A stretch of DNA of 64,000 nt from Apoda limacodes (lineage: Eukaryota > Arthropoda > Insecta > Lepidoptera > Limacodidae): assembly GCA_946406115.1 (NCBI GenBank), contig OX291540.1:5266563-5330562 (forward strand). The letters run 5' to 3'. Positions 33,801 to 48,800 of the stretch are shown here, piece by piece. A program made the translations under genes and the position numbers. The notes beneath the pieces are model-generated. The model made no database searches. It saw only the letters and a program-made list of their open reading frames with translations, and was not told the origin of the DNA. Numbering within the stretch: position 1 is the first letter of the stretch; every line of letters starts with the position of its first letter.

Positions 33801-36800
33801 TTGGAATCAACCCGATGATGAAAAACAATACAATGACCGGTCAGAAACTAATTTCGGTACAAATACTTAACCTTGTTCATTTTAATTAAGAATATAACTT
33901 AATAGCATTTTTTAGTATTTAAGTAATATTTTATAAATTATTAGTATTGTTAAAAGTTTAAATACAGATAACTTAAAAAATATCATACGTTGTTTTGATA
34001 GCAATGGCAGAGGTTGTAGTAGGTAAAGTTCCGAACGCAACCTCAATTAAAAAAAAAACAAAGTAAAATGGCGGCAAGCTAATTTTTTTAACATAAGCTT
34101 GTTAATTTTTTTTATTTTTTTTTATTTTTATGCCACTAAGGTGGCAAACAAGCCTACGGTCCGCCTGATGGTAAGCGGTCACCGTAGCCTATGGACGCTT
34201 GAAACACCAAGGGCATCACTATCGCGTTGCCAATCCTTCAGAAATCTAATAACTTCTTTTTTGAAGAACCCCATACTGTAGTCCTTAGAGAAAACCTTGG
34301 CAGGGAGCTCATTTCGGTTCTAAAGTGTGAGAATGAATTCCCTGCCGATGGCGAGCGGTGCGATGGTAGAAAGTAGCCGTAGGCATCATTTCGAACAATT
34401 CCTCAGAGCACAACCCAGTGTACAAGCGGTAGAACACACACAGGGAGGCAAAGTCTCTCCTCAGACTTAGGGGCTCGATACCGCAAGTGAGTTTGGGATT
34501 GTCGACAATTCTCACAGCCCGTCGTTGAACCGAGTCAAAAGGGCCAAGCCGGTAAGCCCAGAGATGGCAGCAGTAATCCATATGGGGCCGGACTTGCGAC
34601 TTGTAAAGCAGCAACCTTTGCCCCGACGTGAAGTACTGCTTCGCTCTGTTGAGTACACCAAGTTTTTTGGACGCCAGCTTTACCTTGTCTAGCAAGTGAT
34701 CTCGGAACTGAACATCGCTGGAAATGTGAACGCCAAGGATGCTCTTGGAGATGGAGAGGATAGTGTTCTGGAATTGTGGGACCACAGTGAATGGGGTTTT
34801 CTTAGCGGTGAACGCGCAGACTTGTGTCTTTGAAGGGGACCTTGGACAGACCGATCTCGATTTGAGACACAAGTTCTTCACGTTTTTCCTCTACAACAGA
34901 ACGAGGGATGCTTGCACGGCCCGTGTAATAAGCGTCTCCAGTACGGTCATCTGCATAGCAATGTATGTTGTTGATCTCCAACATATCATTGATGTGCAGT
35001 AGAAACAGCTTAGGAGACAGCACAGAGCCTTGCGGGACACCAGCATTAATGTCCATGCTATCAGAGCAACTACCGTCAACTATGGCTCGCATGCGTCTGC
35101 CGGACAAAAAGCTAGCCACCCATTTGCACAAACCCTCGGGCACTCCGTAAGATGGCAACTTCGATAGAAGACCCCGGTGCCAGACCCGATCTAACGCCTT
35201 CACTATGTCCAGGCTACATGCCAATGCCTCCCCCTGACTCTCAATGGCTAGTGCCCATCGGTGTGTGAGATACACAAGAAGGTCACCAGTGGAGCGACCG
35301 TGGCAAAAGCCATATTGACGGTCGCTGATCAGGTCATGTTTGTCTAGGTATCTCAAAAGCTGTGTGTTGATCACACGCTTTATCACCTTGGAGAGGAGAG
35401 AGGTAATAGCGATAGGCCTGTAATTCGATGGATAAGATCTATTGCCCTTTTTGGAAACCGGGTGCACATTCGCAGTCTTCCATGAAGACGGAAATTGCCT
35501 AGTATGGTAGGAAAGCGCGAAGAGGCGCGTGAGTACAGGACATAACTCAGGAGCACACTGCTTAAGCACCACTGCTGGTATACCGTCTGGCCCACTCGAC
35601 TTATGAACGTCTAGGGAAAACAACGCCCGCCGGACCTCTCGCTGTGTTATAATGATTTCCGGCATGGTCTTACCGCACCACGGTAAAGTAGGTGGTACAG
35701 CGCCTTCGTCGTTCATATTCGAGTTGGAGGCAAAGAGACTGCCCAATAGATCGGCTTTCTCTTTTGCACTATGGGCCAAGTCACCATCGGTCTTTCGCAG
35801 TGGTGGTAACGACGACTGGCAGAAGTTCCCCTCGGCAGCTTTAGCAAGCGACCAGAAAGCACGACTCCCAAAAGGATAGCTCGCAAGTCGCCCAACTATT
35901 TTGCCGATGAAATTTAATTAATAATTGTGTTTTGTTTTAAAAATGAGCGATACAAGCTACGAAGATATTTCTCTGACATTAGAAGAATTAAGACAATAAG
36001 TCTCCAATGCAGAACAAATTTTTATCAGAAAAGTCACGTGAAAATATTGTTCTCGCTGATAGAGGTGAAAAGTTGTATGTTTGACGCATGAGCAAATTTT
36101 TTAAGTCTCGCGCCTTTAAATCCCTCGCTATGCTCAGAAGTCTATATTTAAATCACTCGCGACGCTCTTGATTTATTTCTAGCCTACTTCGCTAGCTCAG
36201 GATTTAAAGTCGGCACATTTACCAAAAACGCTTTTACTCACTTTTATAACAAATATCTATTAAAAATCTGTTTCTCTGAATTGCATAGACTTTACGATTT
36301 ATTAATAAACTTAAAAAAATATGTCTTTTCCTTTCTATAAAAATTGTTGAAATAACATCGATTAAGAGGTTTTTCAGATATCTGTAAAAAATCCCATTCT
36401 ACAGAACCCTAACTTAATGTGTTTATGAAATGAAAAGCAATTGCCTGGTTTTGTTATCTTTGCATTTTTGACGAATAATACAAAAAAATCGATTTATAAA
36501 TATTTTGGTGCATCAAAATATTAAAGCATTGTAAAATCTCCTTCCCATGAGAGTTGGATTTATTTCATTCTTTTATAAAATTAAATATTAAATAATAAAA
36601 TATGAGATAGTTCCACTCCTATGTAAGAATCTATTTCTAGTTTTCCACTGTCATATAAAAAACAAGTGTTTTTTTATTTATTTCGTGGTTTTAGTAGCTT
36701 TTGGTTTTTTTATTACATGGCTGCCGTCAAAATAAGAATATGGAATATTATTAATTTTTATTCTTAAAATTTTCAAAATATAAAAGTATTTTTTTTATTT

Positions 36801-39800
36801 GAAAAAATAAGCCAAAAGTCACTGGCTGAAAAATAATTAATAAAAATGTTTGTCCTATGATTCTATGGATTAAGTAAAACTTTTTCCTATTTTGGTATAA
36901 AGGTAACAAAAAAAAAATTTCTTTTTAAACGTTGCAAAACATATAAAAGTGTTCACCACTCTGATGTAACAGACATCTGTACTGAAAAGTAGGCGCAACG
37001 AACTTTCTAGTGTATTTCTAAACGAAACGAGTAAAAGTTAAAAATAAATAAAATCAGACTAACAATAACAGTATTTTTATAAAAAAAACTGTTGAGAAAT
37101 GCACATTGAGGTTATTAAGTTAATGACACCCTATCTGTTGTAACAAAAAACCGGGCTTATTGTATATATAGGCCGGCTAAATCCAATTTAGGAGCTACCA
37201 GGAAAGAGATAAACATATCGACATACATACAAAGACTGTTTAAATCATACACAACCCTCGGAAAATAATTTGTACTACTTTTTGACATATTTTTTCAAAA
37301 ATGTCTTTTAGTACTTTGATTAAACTATATGCGTCATACATAACAAAGCACCAGTTTTACAGCCGAACCGAAACTTGTCTTATATTTGATTACTGTATTC
37401 TGCCTATTTTAGGCATTCTGTAAGTTTTCATTTTGCTTACAAAAATAACTTTAAAAAATATTGCATTTTGATCAAAGCAATCTATCTAGGTACCTAATTG
37501 TTTTTCCAGTCCCACTTGCATGTATCGGCATACGAATTCCTTGAAATAATATTGTATGGGAGGGGCACATTTTAGGTGCGGAGTTCTGAAAATAAAACAA
37601 TCAGAATTTTTGTGTTATTTTTTGAGATCAAATGGATAATTATTCAATGTCATATAAAAGACCGTAAGTAGATGAAGGTATTATGTCGCATTTATAAAGT
37701 GTTTTTGTTCATTTATAAAGCTGTAGACATATTATAAATTAATAATAATCAAAAGTTTTAGGAAGATGTTGAGTGCAAAGTTCTTTTTTTTTAATAGAGT
37801 AAGAGTAACAGTGGCTAAGTATTTAGATTATATATTTTTCCGAATCTAATTATGATTTTTGTATAGAAATTCTTTGTCAATAAGTTAGTCTGTGTTTTGT
37901 TTTGCTTCAGAAAAATAAAACACTATTCATCTACCATTATGTAATTTTTTTACCATTTGAAAGGATTTTTGGCAAGTGGGCAAGGATAGTTCGATATTCG
38001 GTGAACGCACCCAAACCTATGGTAAGAAATATTTATATCTGCACTAACATGCAAACTGGGAGAGGAAATACATTACACATCGTGTGTGTTGGATGTCATG
38101 TGAGTAAAGGTTTACTGATTTACTAACTTATCTTTGTAGGCGTTTAATTAATTTCTTAATTTATGTTTTATTTAACGTTTGGAGATCTAATAGAGTCTTT
38201 TGCGGTTAATACAAGAGTGATGTTAAGTTTGTGTTGGAATATATGTTGCTGATGCGAGATGTATTAACCTATGCCTCCATAATGATTTACGATTTTCTAT
38301 GTAGGATAAAGTGAAAAAAACCGCTTATTTCAATTCAAAAACTACATAAATAAAAAAAAAAATTATCTTTAAAATAAACTGTTAAAAGATTATGAATTTT
38401 CCGCTTGCTAAGTTCCATTTTTTCTAATTTAACTGTCGAAAAAAAAACAATGTAAATTATTTTTTTAAAATTTATTTAAAACCTGACATTCACTTTCTTA
38501 GAATTTTAATAACTTTTCCTAATTAAATTGTTATAAAAAAACATTACAGTAAATAGATATAATATCTTTGATGACAATTCAATTAAGCAAAATTATTAAA
38601 AATCTAAGAAAGTAAGCCCATGAATGTCAGCTTATAAAAAAAAATAAAAAAAAATTACTTTATTTGTAAAGAGTTTCTGCAGTGAATGAAGGTATTATGT
38701 AGTTAAGAAAGTTCGCTATGCAAAATCAATATCATAAATCACACATTACCTAGTTTCGAGTATTTAATATAAACCTATATTAGAGCTTAATTTATCAACC
38801 AATTCTATATCCTGATAGCCCGATGGCAAGCATTATTCGAAATCTCAAACTTGTGACATAACACCTTCATCCATTTGTCTCAACAAAATAAGAAAAAAAA
38901 ATACCTCAATAAAGATTATGTATTCGCAAAGCAATGACATAAAAATGTTTTCTCAATTTAAAAAAATCAGAACAAGAGCAAAAATATGGCGTCGTTCTTA
39001 AAAGGTAAGAAAATATGAATTCGCTATAATTTTTGCTGAGGTTTTCTATACGCAAAGCGGCATAAAGCAAACAATTCAAATAAATTATTTTAGAGCCCTA
39101 GAACATCAAGAGTAAATATAATTATAATATTGAAAATGTTTTTATAAACCACCAATTTGACAAAGGCTTGAAGGTAATGATGAAGAAACGCTTGTAACAA
39201 CACTACAGGGGCTTATTCGCATATTATAATATAACTCGACACTTTAAAATATTACTTGACCCTTAAAAATACATATAATTAAATAATATTGACAAATAAC
39301 TATGAATTTTTGAATTTGATTAATAATAATATAAGTAGGTATTATTGATAAAATTGAATCTATATTTATGTGAGGTGATAAAAATTGCTGGTAAAATACT
39401 CAATATTTTTTTCCGTTTTGCTGAGGTATTCATATTTCTAAGTTATGCAGAAAAAATACTTTAGGTGGGTACATTCGGAAAACATCATACTTTATAAAAC
39501 TATTTTGTTCGCAGTGCAAATAACTTAAAGGTCGAGTTGAGTTGTAAATTGTTCGCAGTGCAAATAACTTAAAGGTCGAGTTGAGTTTCAGCCGCAATTT
39601 CGATCATATTTAGCTAATACCGAAATTGAAACAAGTATTTTCAATCGAAACTAAATGAAACCGAAACTTCGGTTAAATTCTGTTTTTTAGGATTGGTCAC
39701 TAGTACCAAAATATGTGCTTATGTTTTTAGTAGGTTACTTTTACCAAAAGTTTGTAAGTAGTTCATTTCGACTACAATATTGAAAGTCGAAAATATGTAA

Positions 39801-42800
39801 TTTTCTAATGAGACGATAGGTTGTTACATTCTCGTTTCTTTCTTCTTGCAAAATTTTAGATATTAGGTACGTAAGTTCTCCACGGGTTACAAAAGGAATT
39901 TTATTTCAAAGCATCTGTGATAGACAATGCAAATTTGAATAAGACTGGGCGTCTAGCAGTTATCACGTATCGTCAGTATCTTCTAGAAAAACTAGAACAA
40001 TATACCTAAAGAAAAAAAACTATTTTGTGCCTATAAATATAAGTCTGAGCATTTGCGCTTCAGAGTCTTTCTTGGTTAGGTACAATTGAAAATTAGAAAC
40101 CTCTTTTTGCTTTGAGTGGCATAATTCAATCTAATGCAGGCATAAATTTGTTTTTTTGCTTGTTTCATGATTGATGATATAATTTGTCATGACATGACTG
40201 ACCATCGTCACGCTCTCGATAGGGCTGTTCTCGCTCTGGCGACGATGCAGCTGACCCTGAGTCGTCTCTTCCCATCGCCCGAGTATTTCTGGCAACAAAA
40301 ATAAAGACGCCAAAATCATAAATTATAAAGTTCAGCAGATAGTTATGCTGTTGAGTTTCTAATAAAAAATATGTAGTTCACATTTAACGGAACCTTGAGA
40401 GAATAAGATTCGCAGCTCCTCTCTGCGTGCTTCATACAAACGAATTTCTCACTTATTTTTGACACTTGCTAATCAAACACCACGAAATTCTGCAGTGTGC
40501 CAATTATCTATTAAATTTTTTAGTTTAAAAGTTATACAGGATTCTAATTTTTCAAACAAATAGTTTCAAAAAAGATTTCTAGATATTAAAAACATTTTAC
40601 ACGATTTTGGAAAACCACAGGCAACCAAACCGCATAGGTATGCGGATAAACGCGCGCGACACGCATTTAAATATTAATCTTTTTTAGTAAAGGTAAACAT
40701 AATTGGGTATGACATTAGTTGTGTCAGTCGATTTAGTGAAACTGTTAAGGTTTAAGGACAAGATACACATTGGTTCGGTAGAAGAATTTCTACAATATTT
40801 TTTGTAACTTTGAAAATAAATCACAGCGATAAATTACAGGTATTGAACAAGATGTACACCTCAAGGCAATAGCGCAGTAGGTAAAGTAAACAACACATTA
40901 AGCATGACCTACCTGGTACTCGTAAACGGGGCATACTGTTCACTATAAAGATCCGGTTCATCCCGATCATAGCTATATCCGGGTCCATCAGCCCCGTCTT
41001 CTCCCCGGGAGTCCCGGGCACCGGCCCGTCCCGCGTCGCTACGTCGAGGAGATGGTCTGCGTACGGACACATATGCACACATAAAGGACAACACAAGCAC
41101 ATAGATATATCGGGCTAAATACAACACATAACTAGACACGCAATAGTCATAGAAATAACATTACAAGTGATATGAAACAATGAATCCATCGTATAAGTAT
41201 AGTTATAATATGTATGTGTAACAAAAGTAATAAGACTTGGATGTTTTTATCCCAAAAACGAAATTAACCCATTTTCTGGTGGGGTAATGGTTTTAGCCAT
41301 TTAAAAACTAGATAGATAGGCCTTGTGTTTGTTAGCAGATACTAACTACTCGCTTAATTCAACTTTTTGATTTTTTACTAATATCCAATTATCTACGATC
41401 AAATACCCATTGGTCAAATTAATCTGTATAGGTAATTTTGTTGGCTCCATATTCAATAAATGTGCTTATGTAAATGTAAGAAGTCTTTTAACCATATTTT
41501 TTTTTTGTTGAAATGCTTTGAGTTGACATGTCTTGTGTATACTTTCAGGTGTGGCTGTTGTTTTAGGTGTAGGTGTCAATAGCTTTAATTAATTAGTAAA
41601 ATGATACACACATGTAACTGTAAAGACAATAATCGTTTAAATACAAACCGGTAGTACTTTCCACTTTAGAGTGAGAGTAAGAAATGCTTAAATCTTATCA
41701 AAAGAGTTTGCGGCATCTTACCTTCGTAGAGGCTGATCGTCCACCTGATAGTCTGGGGTCCATCCATCCATGAACACTGGCTGATAAGGAGGAATCGTTG
41801 TTTTCCATTGTTCCCTGTGAATTAAGAGATTTCCTTGACACAATATACAATTGACACCTCTATTTGAAACATAATGCAACATCTATTTGACGTGTCAGTT
41901 TGGTAAATTTTCCCCAACTTCAACCAAGTCACTTTGAATCGATATAGGTCATACCGATTGTAGAAAATGTCGAAACTGTAAAGCATTTGGCTATGGAACC
42001 CTAAAAAGGAATGTAACGATCGGTACTAGGATTTTTTTGCGTTCGGATTTTCATATATTTCGTACGTAGATACGTTTGCCACATACAATAAAAGATATTT
42101 GTCTCACAATGCGCCTGAAGTTAGGATGTTCACTTTATACAATTTTTATACATAATGCGTACATAATAAACCTATGATAAGCATTGTTACTATGTCAAGA
42201 TAACAGGTTAGACGCTGGTTCTTAGCAAGACGGCAGTATGTACTTTATTTCGTATAAGATCGGAACAAAGCTATTATATAAATTGCAGTTAACGATCCTA
42301 TCTATTATATTTTATCTAAAAGTCGTATCGGCGCCTTTAAGGACTGGAGATAACAATCAAAATATGATCATAATCTTCATTTAAAAACACTTGAATCATC
42401 GAAGGAATTGGCCACTGAATTGATTAAGAATTTACTGTATAATCGAATTAGTAACCTACGTCAAAGGATGCACCTTTGTGCGATACGATTAAAAACAAGT
42501 ATACTTACTTTTAAGTAAAAACGAAGAGCTCACTAAACATACTTTGTTCAATCGATACTCGCTAGCTAGAGTAGTTATGACTTCTACAAAAAATTTCGAT
42601 ATAGAGTAAGTAAAATACACCTCTATAAGTTTTATATGTCTATGGATAAATGTTCTCGGCAAAAGCAGTGAAGCTGCACCTTTTAGCCATACAAAATTTC
42701 TGCTTTTCACGCGAAATTATTTCTTTACACCATGGCGAATTGATAGGAAAATAAAAAAATTGTAATGTATTGAGAAGTCAATACCATTAGTCTTTTGTTC

Positions 42801-45800
42801 GAAGATAGCTCTGTTCCAAAAAGATTTAGGTAATTTTGAAAGTTTCTTGTCTGATTGTGATTTTAAATCGATATATTTATTTTACATTCAGTGTTATTAA
42901 GACGAGCTATACAAATGTACATAACATAGGCATGTTTTTTTTACAACTAAAAGTGATTTTTGTAAAACCAGTATTATGAGTATTTCTAATTTCTTTCAAG
43001 TATTCGTTTTATAGGAGCGACACCTTCCAAACCAATTTTCAATTGATTAAAAAAGCATGCAAGCAAGATTTTTTCTCCTTACTTCGTTACAAAATGCATG
43101 GTAGTTTACATAAGACCCTCGCCTGTAATGTTTTGCCAGAAAGATAGCAGAATAATAAGGCTGTGACATACAAATAGACGGACGGACTCTTAGAAACAAT
43201 AAGGGTTCTTTCTTTGCCATTTGGCTACGGAACCCGAAAAACTAAGTATTATTTAATATAGGTACCTGGGTATAAGCCAAGCGTCTCCGAGTGAATGCCA
43301 CAACTCAGTCTCTTTGCTGGTGACGCAGTTGGCCAGAAGATTGAGAGCATCTCTGGTCAACAGCGGCTGTACAACTCGTGTTGGTAATCTTCCGTCTCCC
43401 ACGTCTTGTGCAGCATCTACAATTAGCGCCAGAGGAGTGAAGAGAAAGTGAACCAGCTCCGGAGCATTAGGGTCATGGATGTGAGCTCTCAATCGAGCTA
43501 GGAGGTTAAAAGATAGCTTGAACTTTTGCAAAACATCGACAAAGTCTCTTTCGGGAGGTGGTCTCGTTCTTAACGCCAACATCCCTTCGCCGGCTACTGC
43601 TCTTTTTCCGCCTCGAGATCTCCTTCTTCTCTCGAGTTCCCTGGACGCTGCAGCCGCGTGCTGGAGACGAGCGATAAACTTCTCGATATCATCAAAGCAA
43701 CGGTTCAGGATTGCGATGTCTTGTTCGTAAAGTCGCTCTGAGCCGGTGGAGGAAGCGTCATCACGGTCGCCACCTGATCCTCCACGTTCCCCTCGCCCAA
43801 GTTGCGCGGACATTTGCTGAAAAAAAGGATTTTTTATTAGGATTAAGTGTTAAATCCTGAATCTAGTTTAGGAATTGAACGGTGATTACCAGTTCATAAT
43901 TTGTTTTTCCATTTAAGTTGCAGGGAGGATCGCTTATCATTTTAAAATTCTGCCATCCGCAATTTATTAAACACAAAATAAAGTATGTGTAGGTATATTT
44001 GATACTTGTCTTTCGGATTATTAAAAAAGATATAGCAGCATCGATTATAGTTTTATATTTATTTATATTTTTGGATTCATACACAAACAAACATTTTTAA
44101 ACCATCACATTTTCGATAAAACGTAATGAAGTTTATCTAAGTGTTCGGTAAGCCTAAAAATAAGTAAAACAATATTTATTTGTTACAGAAAACAAATGAA
44201 TATTTTTTGTTTACACTAAACATTACAAAAACATAAATATTTATCGCAAACTCACAATGAGTACCGCTTCCCATTGCTGGCGCGTATACGTGTGGTAGAT
44301 GGGAGGAGACATGTACCCTCACCGGCAACCGCGATCAAGTGTCGCTCACGACTTGCGACTATCGCTTCGATAAGCGACATTATCGATAATACGACTCTGA
44401 CGTCGCTCGTAATCCCCCACCATGAATAATCTGATCCGTCCTGTGTTGATTTACCTTCGAAGTAGGCTTAATAAATGTCGCTAGTATCTAGAGTTAAATA
44501 ATAATTTTAATTCGGTTTTGAAGATTAATTCCTTACTTGTATTTATTTTTCATACTAAGTAGTTTATTTCTTAATCGCATATTAACTAATTATTTTCCGA
44601 GTGGAACTTTCATCCAAACTTTTACGTTTCTGAATTTTTCTGGCAAACCGCAGAGTAAAACTAGAGAGCCCGTACCGGGTACCATCTTGACCAACTTTTG
44701 CCTGAGACTCTAGAACTTATAAGGAAAAGACAAGAGATACCGTTTACCCAAAGGACTCCGTCAGATGCAAGAACTCTAAACGGGCTGATACGTAAGATGA
44801 CAAGACGTGAGCTTGAGCAAAAAAAACTTTTTAACAAAAAAAACAACCGGCTTGAAAAAGATGCACTAAAAAGGTAAAAATAATTACAAGTTTCCAAAAT
44901 TCTGATCTAAATTACAGTTTGAAGTTGGAGGCATGCAAGCAAAGTGTGTTATAAACGTTTACATAGGTACATAGACACCAACTTCAAATTGTAATTTAGA
45001 TCAGATTTTTGGAAATTAGTAATTATTTTTACCTTTTTAGTGCATCATTTTGAAGCCGGTTGTTGTTTTTATAAAAAGTTTTTTTTCTCTTTTGAGTGAC
45101 GAATTAATTTTTTTTTCTTGAACACTAAAACATCCATACTCGTAACAAAAAATTATACACTCAACATAAAAGGCATTTCACTAGTTTTAAATTAACATTA
45201 ATTATTTTGTTTCTCCAAAAGTTTTAGTTTTAAATTCACTATAATAATTTGGGACCACCTGGAAAGTATAACCTTTTAAATAAAAAAAGAATTTCTCGAA
45301 TCGGTCAAGGCGTCTTCGAGAAATCGGTTAACATACATAAAAAAAAAGATTCCGACGAATTGAGAACCTCCTCCTTTTTTTGAAGTCGATTAATCGGTCA
45401 AAAGTCTTGCAAAAAGCCATCTGACAAGACTAAAAACTGCAGATGGCAGAATAGTCACCTCCAAACCAAAGATCTCAGCAGAAGCCGAATTGTTTAATGG
45501 ACAACTCTACACGTCACATGTGGCTAGGCCAACATCCCTCATATCCGGAGGTTGACCAAAGCGAGATTAGGGTGGCTCTGGAACAGCTTAGAAACAACAA
45601 AACTCCGGGCGATAACGGCATTTCGACTGAGCTTCTAAAAGTCTGCGGCACTCCAGTCCTTAAAGAGTTAGCAAGGCTTTTTAATGTTGTCATCCATAAT
45701 GGAATTACACCGGAGCCGTAGCGCGGAAGCGTGGCGGTATTATTCTTCAAAAAGGGAGATAAAACTCTACTTAAGAACTACCGGCCGATTACGCTTCTAA

Positions 45801-48800
45801 GCCACATGTATAAGCTGTTCTCTAGAGTCGTCACGAATTGTTTCGCTGGAGCCACTAGAACAGGCTGGGTTTCGGAAAGGCTTCAGTACCGTAGATCACA
45901 TTAATACTATACGGCAGATTATACAAAAAACTCAGTATAATCAGCCGCTATGTATGGCATTAGTGATGAAAGCCTTTGACTCCATCGAACTTGGGCCGTG
46001 CTAGATTCTTTTCAGCAATGTCATATAGACTAGTGATATATAAAGGTGCTGCGATGTCTTTAAAACACTGTTACAATGACCAACAAGTTCTAGGATCATA
46101 GGACAAGTGCAATCCCGCTGCTTAGAGATGTAAAACAGGGGACGTCATAACCCCGAAATTGTTCACCAACGCGTTAGAAGATTTCTTCAAAACCTTGGAC
46201 TGGCCTAAGCACGGCATAAATATAAACGGCGAATACGTCGCACACCTAAGGTTGGACGACGAAATCGATTTTATAGCAGAGTCATTGGAAGAAATGAGCG
46301 AAATGTCGCACTTCCTAGATGAATCCTCTCAACGAGTGGGCCTTGGCATTAATTTGGATAAGACAAAAGTCATGTTGTGCAAAGTGATGTTGAGTATACG
46401 TCGCGGGTACCTTACTCAAGGTATCCAGGATTATGTGTACCTTGGACAGAAAATCCAACTGGGCCGGGACAATTTTGAGAATGAAGCTGATAGGTGTATA
46501 CAGCTAGGGTGGGCAGCGTTTCGTCAAGTCTTCACGTCCCCTATACCGCAAAGTCTGAAGACGAAAGTCTTTGACCAGTGCGTCCTACGCGTCATGACTG
46601 ACGCAGCCGAAACCTGGACACAGCAGGGCTGGTCCACAAGTTCAAGGGTTCAAGGTCGTACAGCGCGCGCAATGGAGTGAGCTATGTCTCTAAGGGATCG
46701 AATCCGAAATGAAGACATCCTGAAGGGAACTAAAGTTATCGACATAGCTCGTAGAATTAGCAAGCTGAAGTGCAAGAGGGCTGGCCACGTCTGTTGGAGG
46801 ACCGATGGCCGATGGAGCACTCTTGTCCTAGAGTAGAGACCGCGTATGGGAAGGCGAAGCGTAGGACGCCCTCTGGTCCGTTGAACCGACGACCTTATTA
46901 GGGTAGCTGGTAGTGGCTGGATGTGGTAGGCAGACGACCGTGAGAAATAGCGCGCCATAGAGGAGGCTTATGTCGAGCAGTGGACCAATATGAGCTGATA
47001 TGATGATGATTATGAACATTAAAAAAATAGCCTAACCAAGATAGAAACGATTTAATATAAGTATTAAATTTAAATTATTGTTGTTTTTTTATTTTAGAAA
47101 TATTTCAGTTTTAATTTGTACGTTCTACCATAGGGCGCGCTCTCAGTACTTTCGCTCTACACTTACTGTTCTATTGCTGAACAGTTTGTTTACAAACTTA
47201 AGTTACATTTAAGAATTGAGTTTGATTTTATTCAACCAGTTATATAACTTAGTCTTTCTACACTATACAGTGTCATAGAAAAGTCAACAGTCTTGTAATT
47301 AAAAAGTACAAATTTTCGCGAAAAAGGCTTAATTAACAGTCATTTAACAAAGAATTGTTCGAAATATGTTTTGTAGATCAAAAATAATTAATATAAAAAA
47401 GTATTAATAAATATTTGGTGACGTTTCTATTTATTACTTACGATAAGATTTAAACATATTCTTCGTCGAACTGTTATCAATAACGTGTAACTAAAACCGC
47501 TTCAAAATATAATTAAGCTTGATTGAATCAGGCTTATTTGTATCAACTTGTGAGTTATGTATAATTAATTACATTACCAAAGTGTAGAAAAAATGTAAAT
47601 TTTAGGTATGTCTAATTGTCTAGTTGATTCCAGGTTCGCACAGTGTTATTAATGATAGAAATCTTTGATTGACCTCTTTCTCGAAGTTAAACCAACCTAA
47701 TTGCTTTACATGCCCTATAGGTATGTATGTATAGATGGGTTATAATAAAAGTTTCTGGAACTGGTTATTTATATATTTAAAGTAATAGGAAACCAATTAT
47801 GAAATTTGAAAATGTAACTTTTTTAAAGTGGTGTAGTTTTGAAAACTGTAACAACATTTTCGCGCAATGAGTTTGACGATTTTTGCTGCAGCGATGAAGC
47901 CCCATCTCGTAGCTCTGTGCTACTGCGGTTACCAAAACTAATATTTTTACCATACTAAACCTGACTAAAAATCTATTTGCAATTCGGGTAAACAAAAATG
48001 ACCTTGACGCACGTCTTTCGCTTTGTTAGTCTATGCAACATATACATAAATACGTATAATATTTCTCATCGTAAATTCGGAATTTTGTAGATTTTATATT
48101 TAATCAGTGTCGTGATTTGAGTTAAAGAATGTAGCAATAAAGGTAATCATGTAAGTATTTTAATGATTTATGATTAAATTACCAGAAAAAGTGAACATTA
48201 AGTAAAGTTAGGTTATGTTTACAAGATTTGCAAATAGATTTTGAGTCAAGTTTACGTTAATTAGGACTAACATAACAAATCCTGTCTCCAAAGTCATCGG
48301 GATTGGAATGAGTCGAGTGCAAACAATTTTACATGTGCATTTGAAAGTACGAATGCGTAGCTTTACACCCGCACTATTCGACGGAAGACCAGATCGATAA
48401 AGGGCAGTCATTGAATATTGTAAGAGGTGACGAAACCTGAGTAATGAAATCTGCTTTAAAACGAATAGAAAAACCCAATTGGCAGAACAAGTATTTCCTC
48501 TTCAAGGTTGACCAACGAAAGTAGAGAAAACTCAGAGCATAATAAAAAATTAATAAAAATTTCATTGCAGTACGGCTAAATTTATTCTTATCCAGTTTGT
48601 ATCACAGCCAACCCTTTTAACACTTTTAAACAATATCCAAGAGGGAGTTTTCAATTCGGGACGATTTATTGTTTGTCCATCCATAACTGCGGCATTATTT
48701 AAACGAAAATAAATTTTTGTATCAAAACTAAATATTTCTAAATCATCACATGCAATACAATACAAGCACATTTCCGACTACGCCCAAGTATAAAAGTGGT

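Larger units (their letters stand above)
35901..40202. other. EPS8 intron between LINE and exon 40203-40288
   Basis: AT-rich. Contains three degenerate copies of a TTTAAATC-x-CTCGC-xx-GCTC motif (36115-36206) and a 44-bp duplication (39507-39594), otherwise nothing recognised. Confidence 0.5.

Noticed and set aside
44661..44897. 78-codon - strand ORF starting METCNYFYL
   Set aside because: It is the antisense of the RTE endonuclease-RT linker fragment and MITE arm.
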